Shown here in pieces: positions 19,091 through 26,777 of a DNA stretch of 64,000 nt (position 1 is its first letter; every line of letters begins with the position of its first letter). The stretch spans positions 2,418,001-2,482,000 of the forward strand of contig OZ245032.1 in NCBI GenBank assembly GCA_965224015.1, written 5' to 3'. The notes beneath the pieces were generated by a model. It was not told where the DNA came from and searched no databases. It saw only the letters and a list, made by a program, of their open reading frames with translations. The position numbers were made by a program, and so were the translations under genes. The stretch is from CBDCVD01 sp965224015 (GTDB taxonomy: Bacteria > Pseudomonadota > Alphaproteobacteria > Rhizobiales > CBDCVD01).

Positions 19091-19240
19091 AGCCATTTAT
19101 CTGATCATTGCTTTTTTCCGGCGGCTCCCGCGGTGTGTCAAGGGTTTAACAACCGCCGGAGGCGGCGCGAAGCGCCCTTGACACACCGCAGCCGCCGGTT
19201 AGAGCTCATGATCAGATAAATGGCTTCGCGAGGCTGAAAC
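19091..19240 (-). repeat. Family B hairpin inside the parS block (copy 2)
   Basis: Nearly the same element and flanks as copy 1, but with the central loop inverted (GGTTTAACAACCGCCGGAGG versus CGCTTCGCGCCGCC order). It separates parS sites 18946 and 19310. Confidence 0.8.
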
Positions 19241-20277
19241 AGAATGGGTTCTATGAAGACATGACACGCTCTGGCCGACGTGTCTATAAAGCCCGTACCG
19301 CTGGTACAATGTTTCACGTGAAACATTCGGGTCTCTTTATAGATGAGCATCACCTTACCCACTCCCGCTCGCAGGCCACCCGCGCAGGCGGTACCTTAGG
19401 GGTGGCCCGCGAGGGGGAGGGGGGCGGCCAGGTTACAACCACACGTTTCCCGCCCATCGGTCTTGATGCCCATTACGGTACAATGTTTCACGTGAAATAT
19501 CTGCGCTGCTCTATTGACGGGCACCAACATCCCGCCAACAGAGTTTCTCGCCCATCGGTTTTACTGCCCATTGCGGTACAATGTTTCACGTGAAACATCT
19601 GCGCCTCGCTATTCATGGCCGTTGTCGCTTTTAGGGTTGGGCCGCCCAAGGTACCCTTTCAGAGTTGGCTTAAGCCGGGGCAGCGGGCGAGCCGGATAGT
19701 ACAATGTTTCACGTGAAACATTCGGGTCTCTTTATAGATGAGCATCACCTTACCCACTCCCGCTCGCGGGCCACCCCTGGGGCACCGCCTGCGCGGGTGG
19801 CCCGCGAGGGGGAGGGGGGCGGCCAGGTCACCAAACACGTTTCTCGCCCATCGATTTTGCTGCCCATTACGGTACAATGTTTCACGTGAAACATTCAGGT
19901 CTCTCTATGAAGACATGACACGCTCTGGCCGACGTGTCTATAAAGCCCGTACCGCTGGTACAATGTTTCACGTGAAACATCTGCGCTGCTCTATTGACGG
20001 GCACCAACATCCCGCCAACAGAGTTTCCCGCCCATCGATTTTGCTGCCCATTGTGGTACAATGTTTCACGTGAAACATCCGGGTCTCTTTATAGATGGGC
20101 ATCACCTTGCCCCCTCCCCCTCGCGGGCCACCCCTAGGGTACCGCCTGCGTGGGTGACCCGCGAGGGGGAGGGGGCTGGCCAGGTCACCAAACACGTTTC
20201 CCTCCCATCGATTTTGATGCCCATTACGGTACAATGTTTCACGTGAAACATTCGGGCCTTGGACAGTGGCCTCGCTA

Positions 20278-20430
20278 TCCTTTTTCAGCCTCGTGAAGCC
20301 ATTTATCTGATCATTGCTTGTCTCCGGCGGCTTTGCTGTGTGTCAAGGGCGCTCACGCGCCGCCTTTGGCGGTTGTTAAACCCTTGACACACCGCAGCCG
20401 CCGGTTAGAGCTCATGATCAGATAAATGGC
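20278..20430 (+). repeat. Family B hairpin inside the parS block (copy 3)
   Basis: Opposite orientation to copies 1 and 2. Flanks GGCCTTGGACAGTGG and TTAGACATGAACC match the composite element at 12.34-12.68 kb. It separates parS sites 20235 and 20507. Confidence 0.8.
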
Positions 20431-20841
20431 GGGGGTTCGCCTTTCTTTAGACATGAACCAATAAAACATGAGAAAAAGTCCCTTGCCCAGAACAGGGGTA
20501 ATACAATGTTTCACGTGAAACATTCGCGACTCGCTATTCATGGCCGCTGTTGCTTTTAGGGCTGGGCTTCCCGGGTATCCTTTCAGGGGCGGCTTAAGCC
20601 GGGGCGGCGGGCGAGCCGGATAGAAAATGTTTCACGTGAAACATTCGGGGTCTCTTTATAGATGGGCATCACCTCACCCCCTCCCCCTCGCAGGCCACCC
20701 CTAGGGTACCGCCTGCGTGGGTGGCCCGCGAGGGGGAGTGGGCTGGCCAGGTCACCAAACACGTTTCCCGCCCATCGATTTTGCTGCCCATTGTGGTACA
20801 ATGTTTCACGTGAAACATTCGCGCCGCTCTGTTAAGATTAA

Positions 20842-20942
20842 TACCAGCGGTATTGGCTTTATAGACACGCCGACTGGTGTACTGCCTTGATAACATAACT
20901 CTTTGACGCTAATCCATGAGTCATTGTTAAGGACCCTTGGTA
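20842..20942 (+). repeat. Family A palindromic repeat
   Basis: Single full copy closing the parS block, before mnmG. After it, ACACGCTCCAGG and CAATGGACGCTTCCTGATAG repeat a word also seen near 18.99 kb. Confidence 0.85.
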
Positions 20943-21003
20943 TAAGACATCACACGCTCCAGGTCGTCAATGGACGCTTCCTGATAGGAGAAAACAACTC
21001 GAG

Positions 21004-22977
21004 ATGAAAACAGTCTACGATGTCATTGTTGTTGGCGGTGGCCACGCCGGCTGTGAAGCGGCGGCGGCGGCCGCGCGGCTGGGGGCCCAGGTGGCCCTGG
21101 TTACCCACAGAGCGGATACCATTGGGGTGATGTCCTGCAATCCCGCCATCGGTGGCCTGGGCAAGGGGCATCTGGTGCGGGAAATCGATGCCCTTGACGG
21201 ACTGATGGGACGGGTTGCAGACGCCGCCGGTATTCAGTTTCGGGTTCTCAACAAACGCAAAGGGCCGGCGGTGCAGGGGCCCCGCGCCCAGGCCGACAGG
21301 GATCTGTACCGCACCGCCATGCAAGGAGCCATTGCGGCGCAGGAAAACCTTGACGTTTTAGCCGCGCAGGTGGTTGACCTTTGTGTTGAGGACGGATCAG
21401 GGGCCACGCACCACAACGACAATGAGTTTAGCCGCAGGCGCTGCACCGGACTTTTATGCGCCTCGGGACATACAATGCAAGTAATGCAAGCCGCTGCGGT
21501 GGTGGTCACCACGGGCACATTTCTCAATGGGCGTATTCATATTGGGGACCGTTGCTTTAGCGCCGGGCGCATGGGAGAGGGCGCGGTGGCGAGAGAGCCT
21601 GCGAGCACCCGCCTGGCACAGCGGTTTGCGGACCTCGGCTTTCGATGCGCGCGTCTGAAGACCGGAACCCCGCCGCGCCTTGCGCGCAACAGCATCGATC
21701 AATCCGATCTGTCTTTGCAGCCAGGAGATGATCCGCCGGTGCCGTTTTCGAGCCTGACAACCGCCATTACCACCCCCCAGGTTCCCTGTTACATAACCCG
21801 CACCAATCCCGCGACCCACGCAATCATCCGCGATAACATCGCCCGCTCGGCCATGTACTCGGGACAGATTGCCGCAACCGGCCCGCGTTATTGTCCGTCC
21901 ATAGAAGACAAGATCGTCAAATTCGGCGAGCGCGACGGGCATCAGATTTTCCTTGAGCCCGAAGGGTTGAACAGCGACCTGATCTATCCGAACGGGATTT
22001 CAACGTCGCTGCCTGAGGACGTTCAGCACCGCTTTGTGCGCACCATCAAGGGACTGGAGAACGCGCGCATCGTCCAGCCCGGCTATGCGATCGAATACGA
22101 CTATATCGACCCGCGCCAACTCACCGATACGCTGATGACCCGCGCCGTAACGGGACTGTTCCTCGCCGGTCAGATCAATGGCACTACCGGTTATGAGGAA
22201 GCGGCGGCGCAAGGCCTTGTCGCGGGGCTCAATGCCGCGCTTTTTGTTCAGGAAAAACCGCCGCAAACCTTCAGCCGTACCCAAAGCTATATGGGGGTGA
22301 TGATCGATGACCTGATTACCCGTGGGGTCAGTGAGCCCTATCGCATGTTCACGTCGCGGGCCGAATACCGGTTGTCCCTGCGCGCCGACAATGCCGATCA
22401 GCGACTCACCCCCGTCGGGCTGCAAATCGGGTGTGTGGGGGCGCACCGCGCCCGGGCGTTTGCGCGCAAGTGCGGCAAGCTCGATGCCCTGCGCGACCAT
22501 CTTAATTCCCTGTCCCTGACCCCAACCGAGGCCATCAACCACGGCCTTGCGGTCAACCGCGACGGGGCGCGCCGTTCAGCGTTTACGCTCCTTTCCCATC
22601 GCGACATTACCTTTGCCACATTGGTCCGCGTTTGGCCGGAACTGGCCGCCCACGATGACGATATCGCGCGCCAGGTCTCTCACGATGCTCTCTACAGTGT
22701 CTATCTTGCGCGCCAGCAGGGGGATGTGGCCCGCCTGCACCGGGACGAGGCCCGCCGCATTCCTGACGAGATTGATTACGCCCAGATTGCCGGCCTGTCC
22801 CTTGAGGCTCGGGCTAAACTGGCCGCGGCCAGGCCTTTGACCCTGGCCCAGGCCGCGCGCCTCGATGGGATAACCCCGGCGGCGATGACAATTCTGCTTG
22901 CCTATCTTAAGCGCGGCAACTTGAAGGACCCCGGGCACCCGTCGATATCGATAGAGCGGCGCAAATGTTTCACGTGA
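21004..22977 (+). CDS. mnmG: tRNA uridine-5-carboxymethylaminomethyl modification enzyme MnmG (GidA)
   Basis: FAD protein partner of MnmE, 657 aa, a little longer than the usual 620-630. FAD motif VVGGGHAGCEAA at residues 9-20; NPAIGGLGKGHLVREIDALDG and GRMGEGAVAREPAS-type segments follow; the C-terminal domain ends in MTILLAYLKR. A GGAG ribosome site precedes the ATG. Oddity: the last codons and the TGA stop are formed by a parS site (22966-22981), so the protein ends KCFT. It is followed after 27 bp by rsmG, probably in one transcript. Confidence 0.96.
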   Translation: MKTVYDVIVVGGGHAGCEAAAAAARLGAQVALVTHRADTIGVMSCNPAIGGLGKGHLVREIDALDGLMGRVADAAGIQFRVLNKRKGPAVQGPRAQADRDLYRTAMQGAIAAQENLDVLAAQVVDLCVEDGSGATHHNDNEFSRRRCTGLLCASGHTMQVMQAAAVVVTTGTFLNGRIHIGDRCFSAGRMGEGAVAREPASTRLAQRFADLGFRCARLKTGTPPRLARNSIDQSDLSLQPGDDPPVPFSSLTTAITTPQVPCYITRTNPATHAIIRDNIARSAMYSGQIAATGPRYCPSIEDKIVKFGERDGHQIFLEPEGLNSDLIYPNGISTSLPEDVQHRFVRTIKGLENARIVQPGYAIEYDYIDPRQLTDTLMTRAVTGLFLAGQINGTTGYEEAAAQGLVAGLNAALFVQEKPPQTFSRTQSYMGVMIDDLITRGVSEPYRMFTSRAEYRLSLRADNADQRLTPVGLQIGCVGAHRARAFARKCGKLDALRDHLNSLSLTPTEAINHGLAVNRDGARRSAFTLLSHRDITFATLVRVWPELAAHDDDIARQVSHDALYSVYLARQQGDVARLHRDEARRIPDEIDYAQIAGLSLEARAKLAAARPLTLAQAARLDGITPAAMTILLAYLKRGNLKDPGHPSISIERRKCFT

Positions 22978-22981
22978 AACA
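22966..22981. other. parS site 34, forming the mnmG stop codon
   Basis: Perfect 16-mer read as tgt-ttc-acg-TGA in the mnmG frame. The gene's termination depends on the centromere sequence. Confidence 0.95.
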
Positions 22982-23004
22982 TTGTACCGTAAAGGGCATC
23001 AAAG

Positions 23005-23685
23005 ATGCCCTTTTGGTTTGATTGCCACGACATGAGCGCCATTGCCGATCCCGAGAGCTGGCTGAGAGATCATCTCAATGTTTCACGTGAAACATTGGAG
23101 GCATTGAAATGTTACGAGACTCTGCTGGTCACGTGGCAGAAAACCCATAATCTCGTCGCCCCGTCAACTCTGGAGGATGTTTGGCGGCGCCATATTGTTG
23201 ACAGTGCACAACTGATTCGTTTTGGTGACGAAAAAAGGCCGTGGCTGGATGTGGGAACCGGCGCCGGGTTTCCCGGTCTGGTGATCGCCCTTTGTTGCCG
23301 GGACACCGGTCCCGAAACACCGCCTGTCACGTTGGTGGAACGTAACCACAAGAAAGTCGCCTTTTTACGCACTGTAATCAGAAAAACCGGGGCCTCCGCC
23401 CAATTGGTTTTTGGCGATATGGGGTCTTATATGCAAGAGCATACGGGAAAACCGGGGATTATCACGGCGCGCGCCGTTGCGCCTCTTGTCGATCTGTGTA
23501 CACTGAGCGAACCCTTGATGGCAAAGGGTTGGCGCGGGGTTTATCCCAAGGGAAAAACCGTCAACAGGGAGTTGAAAGAGGCGCGCAAGGTGTTCTCCCT
23601 CGACTACAAGCTGGAACCCAGTCTCGTGGATGCAAAGAGCCATATTGTTGTTATGGAAAACCTGAAACGCCGCCATACCCCTTAA
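23005..23685 (+). CDS. rsmG: 16S rRNA (guanine527-N7)-methyltransferase RsmG (GidB)
   Basis: SAM-dependent methyltransferase of 16S rRNA, up to 226 aa. The SAM motif WLDVGTGAGFPGLVIAL (residues about 79-95) and TARAVAPLVDLCTL are diagnostic. Residues LNVSRETLEAL near 24-34 are encoded by a perfect parS site. The NVSRET word is a familiar feature of alphaproteobacterial RsmG, so the overlap is ancient. Start choice: ATG 23005 follows an AAAGGG stretch; ATG 23032 would give a more typical 217 aa. It sits between mnmG and parA as in most of the class. Confidence 0.94.
   Translation: MPFWFDCHDMSAIADPESWLRDHLNVSRETLEALKCYETLLVTWQKTHNLVAPSTLEDVWRRHIVDSAQLIRFGDEKRPWLDVGTGAGFPGLVIALCCRDTGPETPPVTLVERNHKKVAFLRTVIRKTGASAQLVFGDMGSYMQEHTGKPGIITARAVAPLVDLCTLSEPLMAKGWRGVYPKGKTVNRELKEARKVFSLDYKLEPSLVDAKSHIVVMENLKRRHTP
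23079..23094. other. parS site 35, inside rsmG coding sequence
   Basis: Perfect 16-mer translated as part of NVSRET. It is constrained by both protein and centromere function. Confidence 0.95.
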
Positions 23686-23842
23686 GCGCTGTGCGCTGTC
23701 GGAGCCCTGGCTGTGAATGTCATGGGTAGGCGTGGTAGGCGTGGGGCGCGCGGGGAGCAGTAAGAAAGGGGAGAGAGGCGCGGGCGGGCCCGGGTGTTAA
23801 CAGACGTTTCCCGCTTATCAATTTTGCTGCGCTTTGCTATAA

Positions 23843-24147
23843 TACCAAGGGCCCTTGCCAAGGACTCATGCATTGGCGGCAAAGCGTTGTGTTAGCAAGG
23901 CAGGACACCAGTCGGCGTGTACATAAAGCCAATACCGCTGGTATTACCAAGGGTCCTTGCCAAGGACTCATGACTTAGCGGCAAAGCGTTGTGTTAGCAA
24001 GGCAGGACACCAGTCGGCGTGTACATAAAGCCAATACCGCTGGTATTACCAAGGGTCCTTGCCAAGGACTCATGACTTAGCGGCAAAGCGTTGTGTTAGC
24101 AAGGCAGGACACCAGTCGGCGTGTACATAAAGCCAATACCGCTGGTA
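23843..24147 (-). repeat. Three tandem family A repeats
   Basis: Copies at 23843-23943, 23945-24045 and 24047-24147, step 102 bp. They separate rsmG from parA. The second and third are nearly identical to each other. Confidence 0.9.
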
Positions 24148-24176
24148 TAAGCCGGGTCAGTGGGCCGGATAGAAAA

Positions 24177-24192
24177 TGTTTCACGTGAAACA
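24177..24192. other. parS site 36, upstream of parA
   Basis: Perfect 16-mer preceded by CGGATAGAAAA, the same flank as several array sites (17262, 17656, 20628). It lies 66 bp before the parA ATG and could let ParB affect parA transcription (inference). Confidence 0.95.
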
Positions 24193-24257
24193 TTCGGGCC
24201 TCTCGATTGAGATGAAGACAGGACACCCTCTAACCGGGGTTAACGCACGTAACGCAC

Positions 24258-25322
24258 ATGATAAACGGACTACCCTCCACCGACACGCGCATACTGACAA
24301 TCGCCAACCAGAAAGGCGGCGTCGGCAAGACCACCACTACGATCAATTTGGGAACCGCCTTGGCCGCCGTAGGGGAGCGGGTCCTGATTATCGATGTGGA
24401 CCCGCAAGGCAATGCCAGCACGGGCCTTGGCATTGATCGCGGCACCAGACGCAGGTCCACATACCATGTCCTGACAGAGGCAACGGCGCTGGCCGCGGTT
24501 ACCATTGAAACCAGCATTCCGCGCCTGTCTGTGGCGCCGTCTACCCTGGACCTGCTGGGAGCGGAACTGGAACTGGCGGCCCTGAGCAATCGCGCAAAAA
24601 TCCTGCGCGGTGCCATAGAGACCCTGTTGGCTGAGGGCACGGCCGACAGCAGGGGCTTTGCGGGCGTTGCGGGACTTGCGGCGTCAGGCCCTTCAGGGCT
24701 GGTGCCGGCAGACCTGTCCGCAACCCATGAAGAAAATGATAATGACAGGGCGCTGGACAAAAGCGCCGCGCATCAAAATCAAAATCAAAATCAGGATCAG
24801 GAGCAGGCGCAAGATCAGGACCACGACCACGACCAGGCCCCGGTCGCGGGCAAGCGGCCTCGCCCCAGTTATATCCTGATCGACTGTCCGCCATCACTTA
24901 ACCTGTTGACAGTTAACGCCCTTTCGGCTGCTGATGCGGTGCTGGTGCCTTTGCAGTGCGAGTTTTTTGCCCTTGAAGGGCTGACCCAATTGCTCAATAC
25001 CGTGGAGCAAATCCAGAACCACCTGAACCCGCGCCTGCACGTCCAGGGTATTGTATTGACCATGTTTGATCGGCGCAACAAACTGTCGGAGCAAGTGGCC
25101 AGCGATGTGCGCCAGCACTTTGGGTCTTTGGTTTATGACACCGTTATTCCTCGTAATGTGCGAATTTCCGAAGCGCCGTCGCACGGAAAACCGGTACTGC
25201 TTTATGACCTGAATTGCGCTGGCAGCCAGTCTTACTTACGTCTTGCATCGGAAATTATCAGGCGGGAAAGGCAGGAAAGTCAGGCCTTCAGGGGGGATCA
25301 CGCCCTCAGGTCGGCGTCTTAA
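24258..25322 (+). CDS. parA: Chromosome partitioning ATPase ParA with low-complexity insert
   Basis: ATPase that drives movement of ParB-parS complexes, 354 aa against about 260-270 for chromosomal ParA. Deviant Walker A QKGGVGKTT at residues 18-26, IIDVDPQGNAS at 44-54, Walker B YILIDCPPSLNLLTVNAL at 205-222, and the C-terminal FDRRNKLSEQV and PRNVRISEAPSHGKP motifs are intact. The extra about 75 residues (about 126-203) sit just before the Walker B strand and contain an Asn/Gln/Asp/His run (QNQNQNQDQEQAQDQ, 173-187). The insert is probably a surface loop grown by repeat slippage. No clear ribosome site before ATG 24258. Confidence 0.93.
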   Translation: MINGLPSTDTRILTIANQKGGVGKTTTTINLGTALAAVGERVLIIDVDPQGNASTGLGIDRGTRRRSTYHVLTEATALAAVTIETSIPRLSVAPSTLDLLGAELELAALSNRAKILRGAIETLLAEGTADSRGFAGVAGLAASGPSGLVPADLSATHEENDNDRALDKSAAHQNQNQNQDQEQAQDQDHDHDQAPVAGKRPRPSYILIDCPPSLNLLTVNALSAADAVLVPLQCEFFALEGLTQLLNTVEQIQNHLNPRLHVQGIVLTMFDRRNKLSEQVASDVRQHFGSLVYDTVIPRNVRISEAPSHGKPVLLYDLNCAGSQSYLRLASEIIRRERQESQAFRGDHALRSAS

Positions 25323-25347
25323 AACCTGATACGCTCCAGGAAAAACC

Positions 25348-25481
25348 TTAATCCAATCTTAACAAAAGGGCATCCCTTTACAAGACTCTACTAAGGCTCT
25401 ACCAAGACTCTACTAAGACTCTACTAAGACTCTACTAAGACTCTAACAAGACTTTAACAATCGTGGTTAACAAAATGTTAA
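25348..25481. promoter_or_regulatory. Candidate CtrA/CcrM (GANTC) cell-cycle control cassette before parB
   Basis: Two perfect CtrA-type boxes TTAA-N7-TTAA at 25348-25362 and 25467-25481 bracket a block of seven 11 bp units at 25384, 25395, 25406, 25417, 25428, 25439 and 25450. Five are exact GACTC, a GANTC methylation site for CcrM; the second (GGCTC) and the last (GACTT) each differ at one base. Exact 11 bp steps place all sites on one helix face. It lies between parA and parB. Binding and methylation are inferred. Confidence 0.6.
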
Positions 25482-25521
25482 GCTCATCAGGACAAAATCA
25501 GATCGTGTATTGGTGACATAA

Positions 25522-25660
25522 TACCAGGGGTTCTTGCCAAGGGCTCATGGATCAGAGTCAGTTAAGTGTGTTACCAAGACCGTACACCAGTCGGCATGTA
25601 TATCCGGCGTGTATATCTGGCGTGTATATCTGGCGTGTCTTAAAGCCCATACCGCTGGTA
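25522..25660 (-). repeat. Family A repeat with internal expansion
   Basis: Same ends as other copies, but a GGCGTGTATATCT unit is reiterated three times inside (25595-25640), lengthening the element to about 139 bp. Confidence 0.8.
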
Positions 25661-25756
25661 TAAGTGGTTATCCACCTTGTTTAGAATTGTGCTTAAATGA
25701 ACTGTGCACCTGGTAATGCCGGTTAAGACACCACCAACGACCAACGAGGACATAAC

Positions 25757-26764
25757 GTGGTAGAAAAAAAACGATTGGGCCGCGGTCTTGCCGCCTTGAT
25801 TGGCGAGGCCGATGTGGTCGGCATGGCCACCGATGAACGGGTGCAGGCGATGCCCACCCCCACTCCTACGCTTTCGCGCGTGCCGCAGGACGTTGGGTTT
25901 GCGCGCCTTCCGATTTCCGACATAGGCCCCAACCCGCAAAATCCGCGGCGGCAATTTTCCGCCCGCGATCTGGACGGATTGGCCCGCTCCATTCGCGAAA
26001 AGGGGGTCATTCAACCCATTGTCGTGCGGCCGCTGCAAGCAGGACCTGCGGCCTATGAACTGGTGGCCGGCGAGCGCCGCTGGCGTGCCGCCCAAGCCGC
26101 CGGCGTGCACCAAATACCGGCGCTCATACGCGCCCTTGATGATCGCGAGGCGCAGGAGATTGCCCTGATCGAAAACGTCCAGCGTACCGATCTCAACCCC
26201 ATGGAGGAAGCCGATGGCTACCAAGGGCTTATGGATCGGTTTGACTATACCCAGGCCGAACTGGCCACGATTATCGGCAAAAGCCGCAGCCATATCACCA
26301 ACATGATACGCCTGAAAAAACTGCCGCAATCGGTGCAGGAACATGTCATGAGCGGCGCCTTGACCATGGGGCATGCCCGTGCCCTTGTGGGTGTGGAGGA
26401 TGCCCAGGTCATAGCGGACCGCATCGTGCGCGAGGGCATGACGGTGCGTGATGTCGAGAACCTGCTGCATGATCGCCAGGCGCACGGGCGCGCGGATGCC
26501 ACCGCAGCACAGTCGGCGCCCGCGCCCGCGTCCGCGCCCACCCCTGCCCCTGCGTCCCCGAAGGACCCCAACACGCAGGCCCTCGAAGATAAACTGTGTC
26601 GGCTTTTAGGGCTTAAAGTCGAGATTTCCCACCATGTTAGCGGCAAGGGGAAAATTGCCATTTCCTATAGTAGTCTGGAGCAACTTGATGACGTCTGCCA
26701 GCGCTTAAGCGGCAGCCCGCGGGAGGCTTATGCCTATTCGCAGACCCCATTGATTTCTTATTGA
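25757..26764 (+). CDS. parB: Chromosome partitioning protein ParB
   Basis: CTP-dependent DNA clamp that loads at parS, 335 aa. N-terminal ParA-contact motif KKRLGRGLAALIG at 4-16; CTP-binding segments NPRRQF near 61-66, GERRWRA near 104-110 and ENVQRTDLNPMEEA near 140-153; parS-reading HTH at about 164-188 (TQAELATIIGKSRSHITNMIRL). A Pro/Ala linker (about 250-275) leads to the C-terminal dimer domain. Start is GTG after ACGAGGA. The control cassette and a family A repeat lie between it and parA, so it may have its own promoter. Apparently no duplicated or altered clamp region despite the exceptional number of sites. Confidence 0.96.
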   Translation: MVEKKRLGRGLAALIGEADVVGMATDERVQAMPTPTPTLSRVPQDVGFARLPISDIGPNPQNPRRQFSARDLDGLARSIREKGVIQPIVVRPLQAGPAAYELVAGERRWRAAQAAGVHQIPALIRALDDREAQEIALIENVQRTDLNPMEEADGYQGLMDRFDYTQAELATIIGKSRSHITNMIRLKKLPQSVQEHVMSGALTMGHARALVGVEDAQVIADRIVREGMTVRDVENLLHDRQAHGRADATAAQSAPAPASAPTPAPASPKDPNTQALEDKLCRLLGLKVEISHHVSGKGKIAISYSSLEQLDDVCQRLSGSPREAYAYSQTPLISY

Positions 26765-26777
26765 GACCTGACACGCT

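Larger units (their letters stand above)
16221..20817. repeat. parS super-array (31 sites)
   Basis: 31 copies of TGTTTCACGTGAAACA in one intergenic region. They start at 16221, 16394, 16492, 16665, 16763, 16936, 17034, 17132, 17262, 17436, 17534, 17656, 17777, 17875, 17992, 18328, 18501, 18599, 18772, 18946, 19310, 19484, 19582, 19705, 19878, 19964, 20062, 20235, 20507, 20628 and 20802. Only the site at 19484 has a mismatch (GAAATA). Spacers come in three repeated modules giving steps of 173-174 bp (11 times), 98 bp (9) and 117-130 bp (6), plus one 86 bp step. Three longer steps (336, 364, 272) contain family B hairpins. The region has no credible gene; short frames there merely read parS as MFHVKH or NVSRET. 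Confidence 0.95.

Noticed and set aside
14763..20246. Many 60-110 codon frames starting MFHVKH or containing NVSRET in the parS block
   Set aside because: They are translations of parS and its repeated spacers on both strands, with no ribosome sites or independent conservation.
16221..20817. CRISPR array, because of regular short repeats with spacers
   Set aside because: The repeat is a perfect parS palindrome, spacers are themselves repeated and of three lengths, and there are no cas genes.
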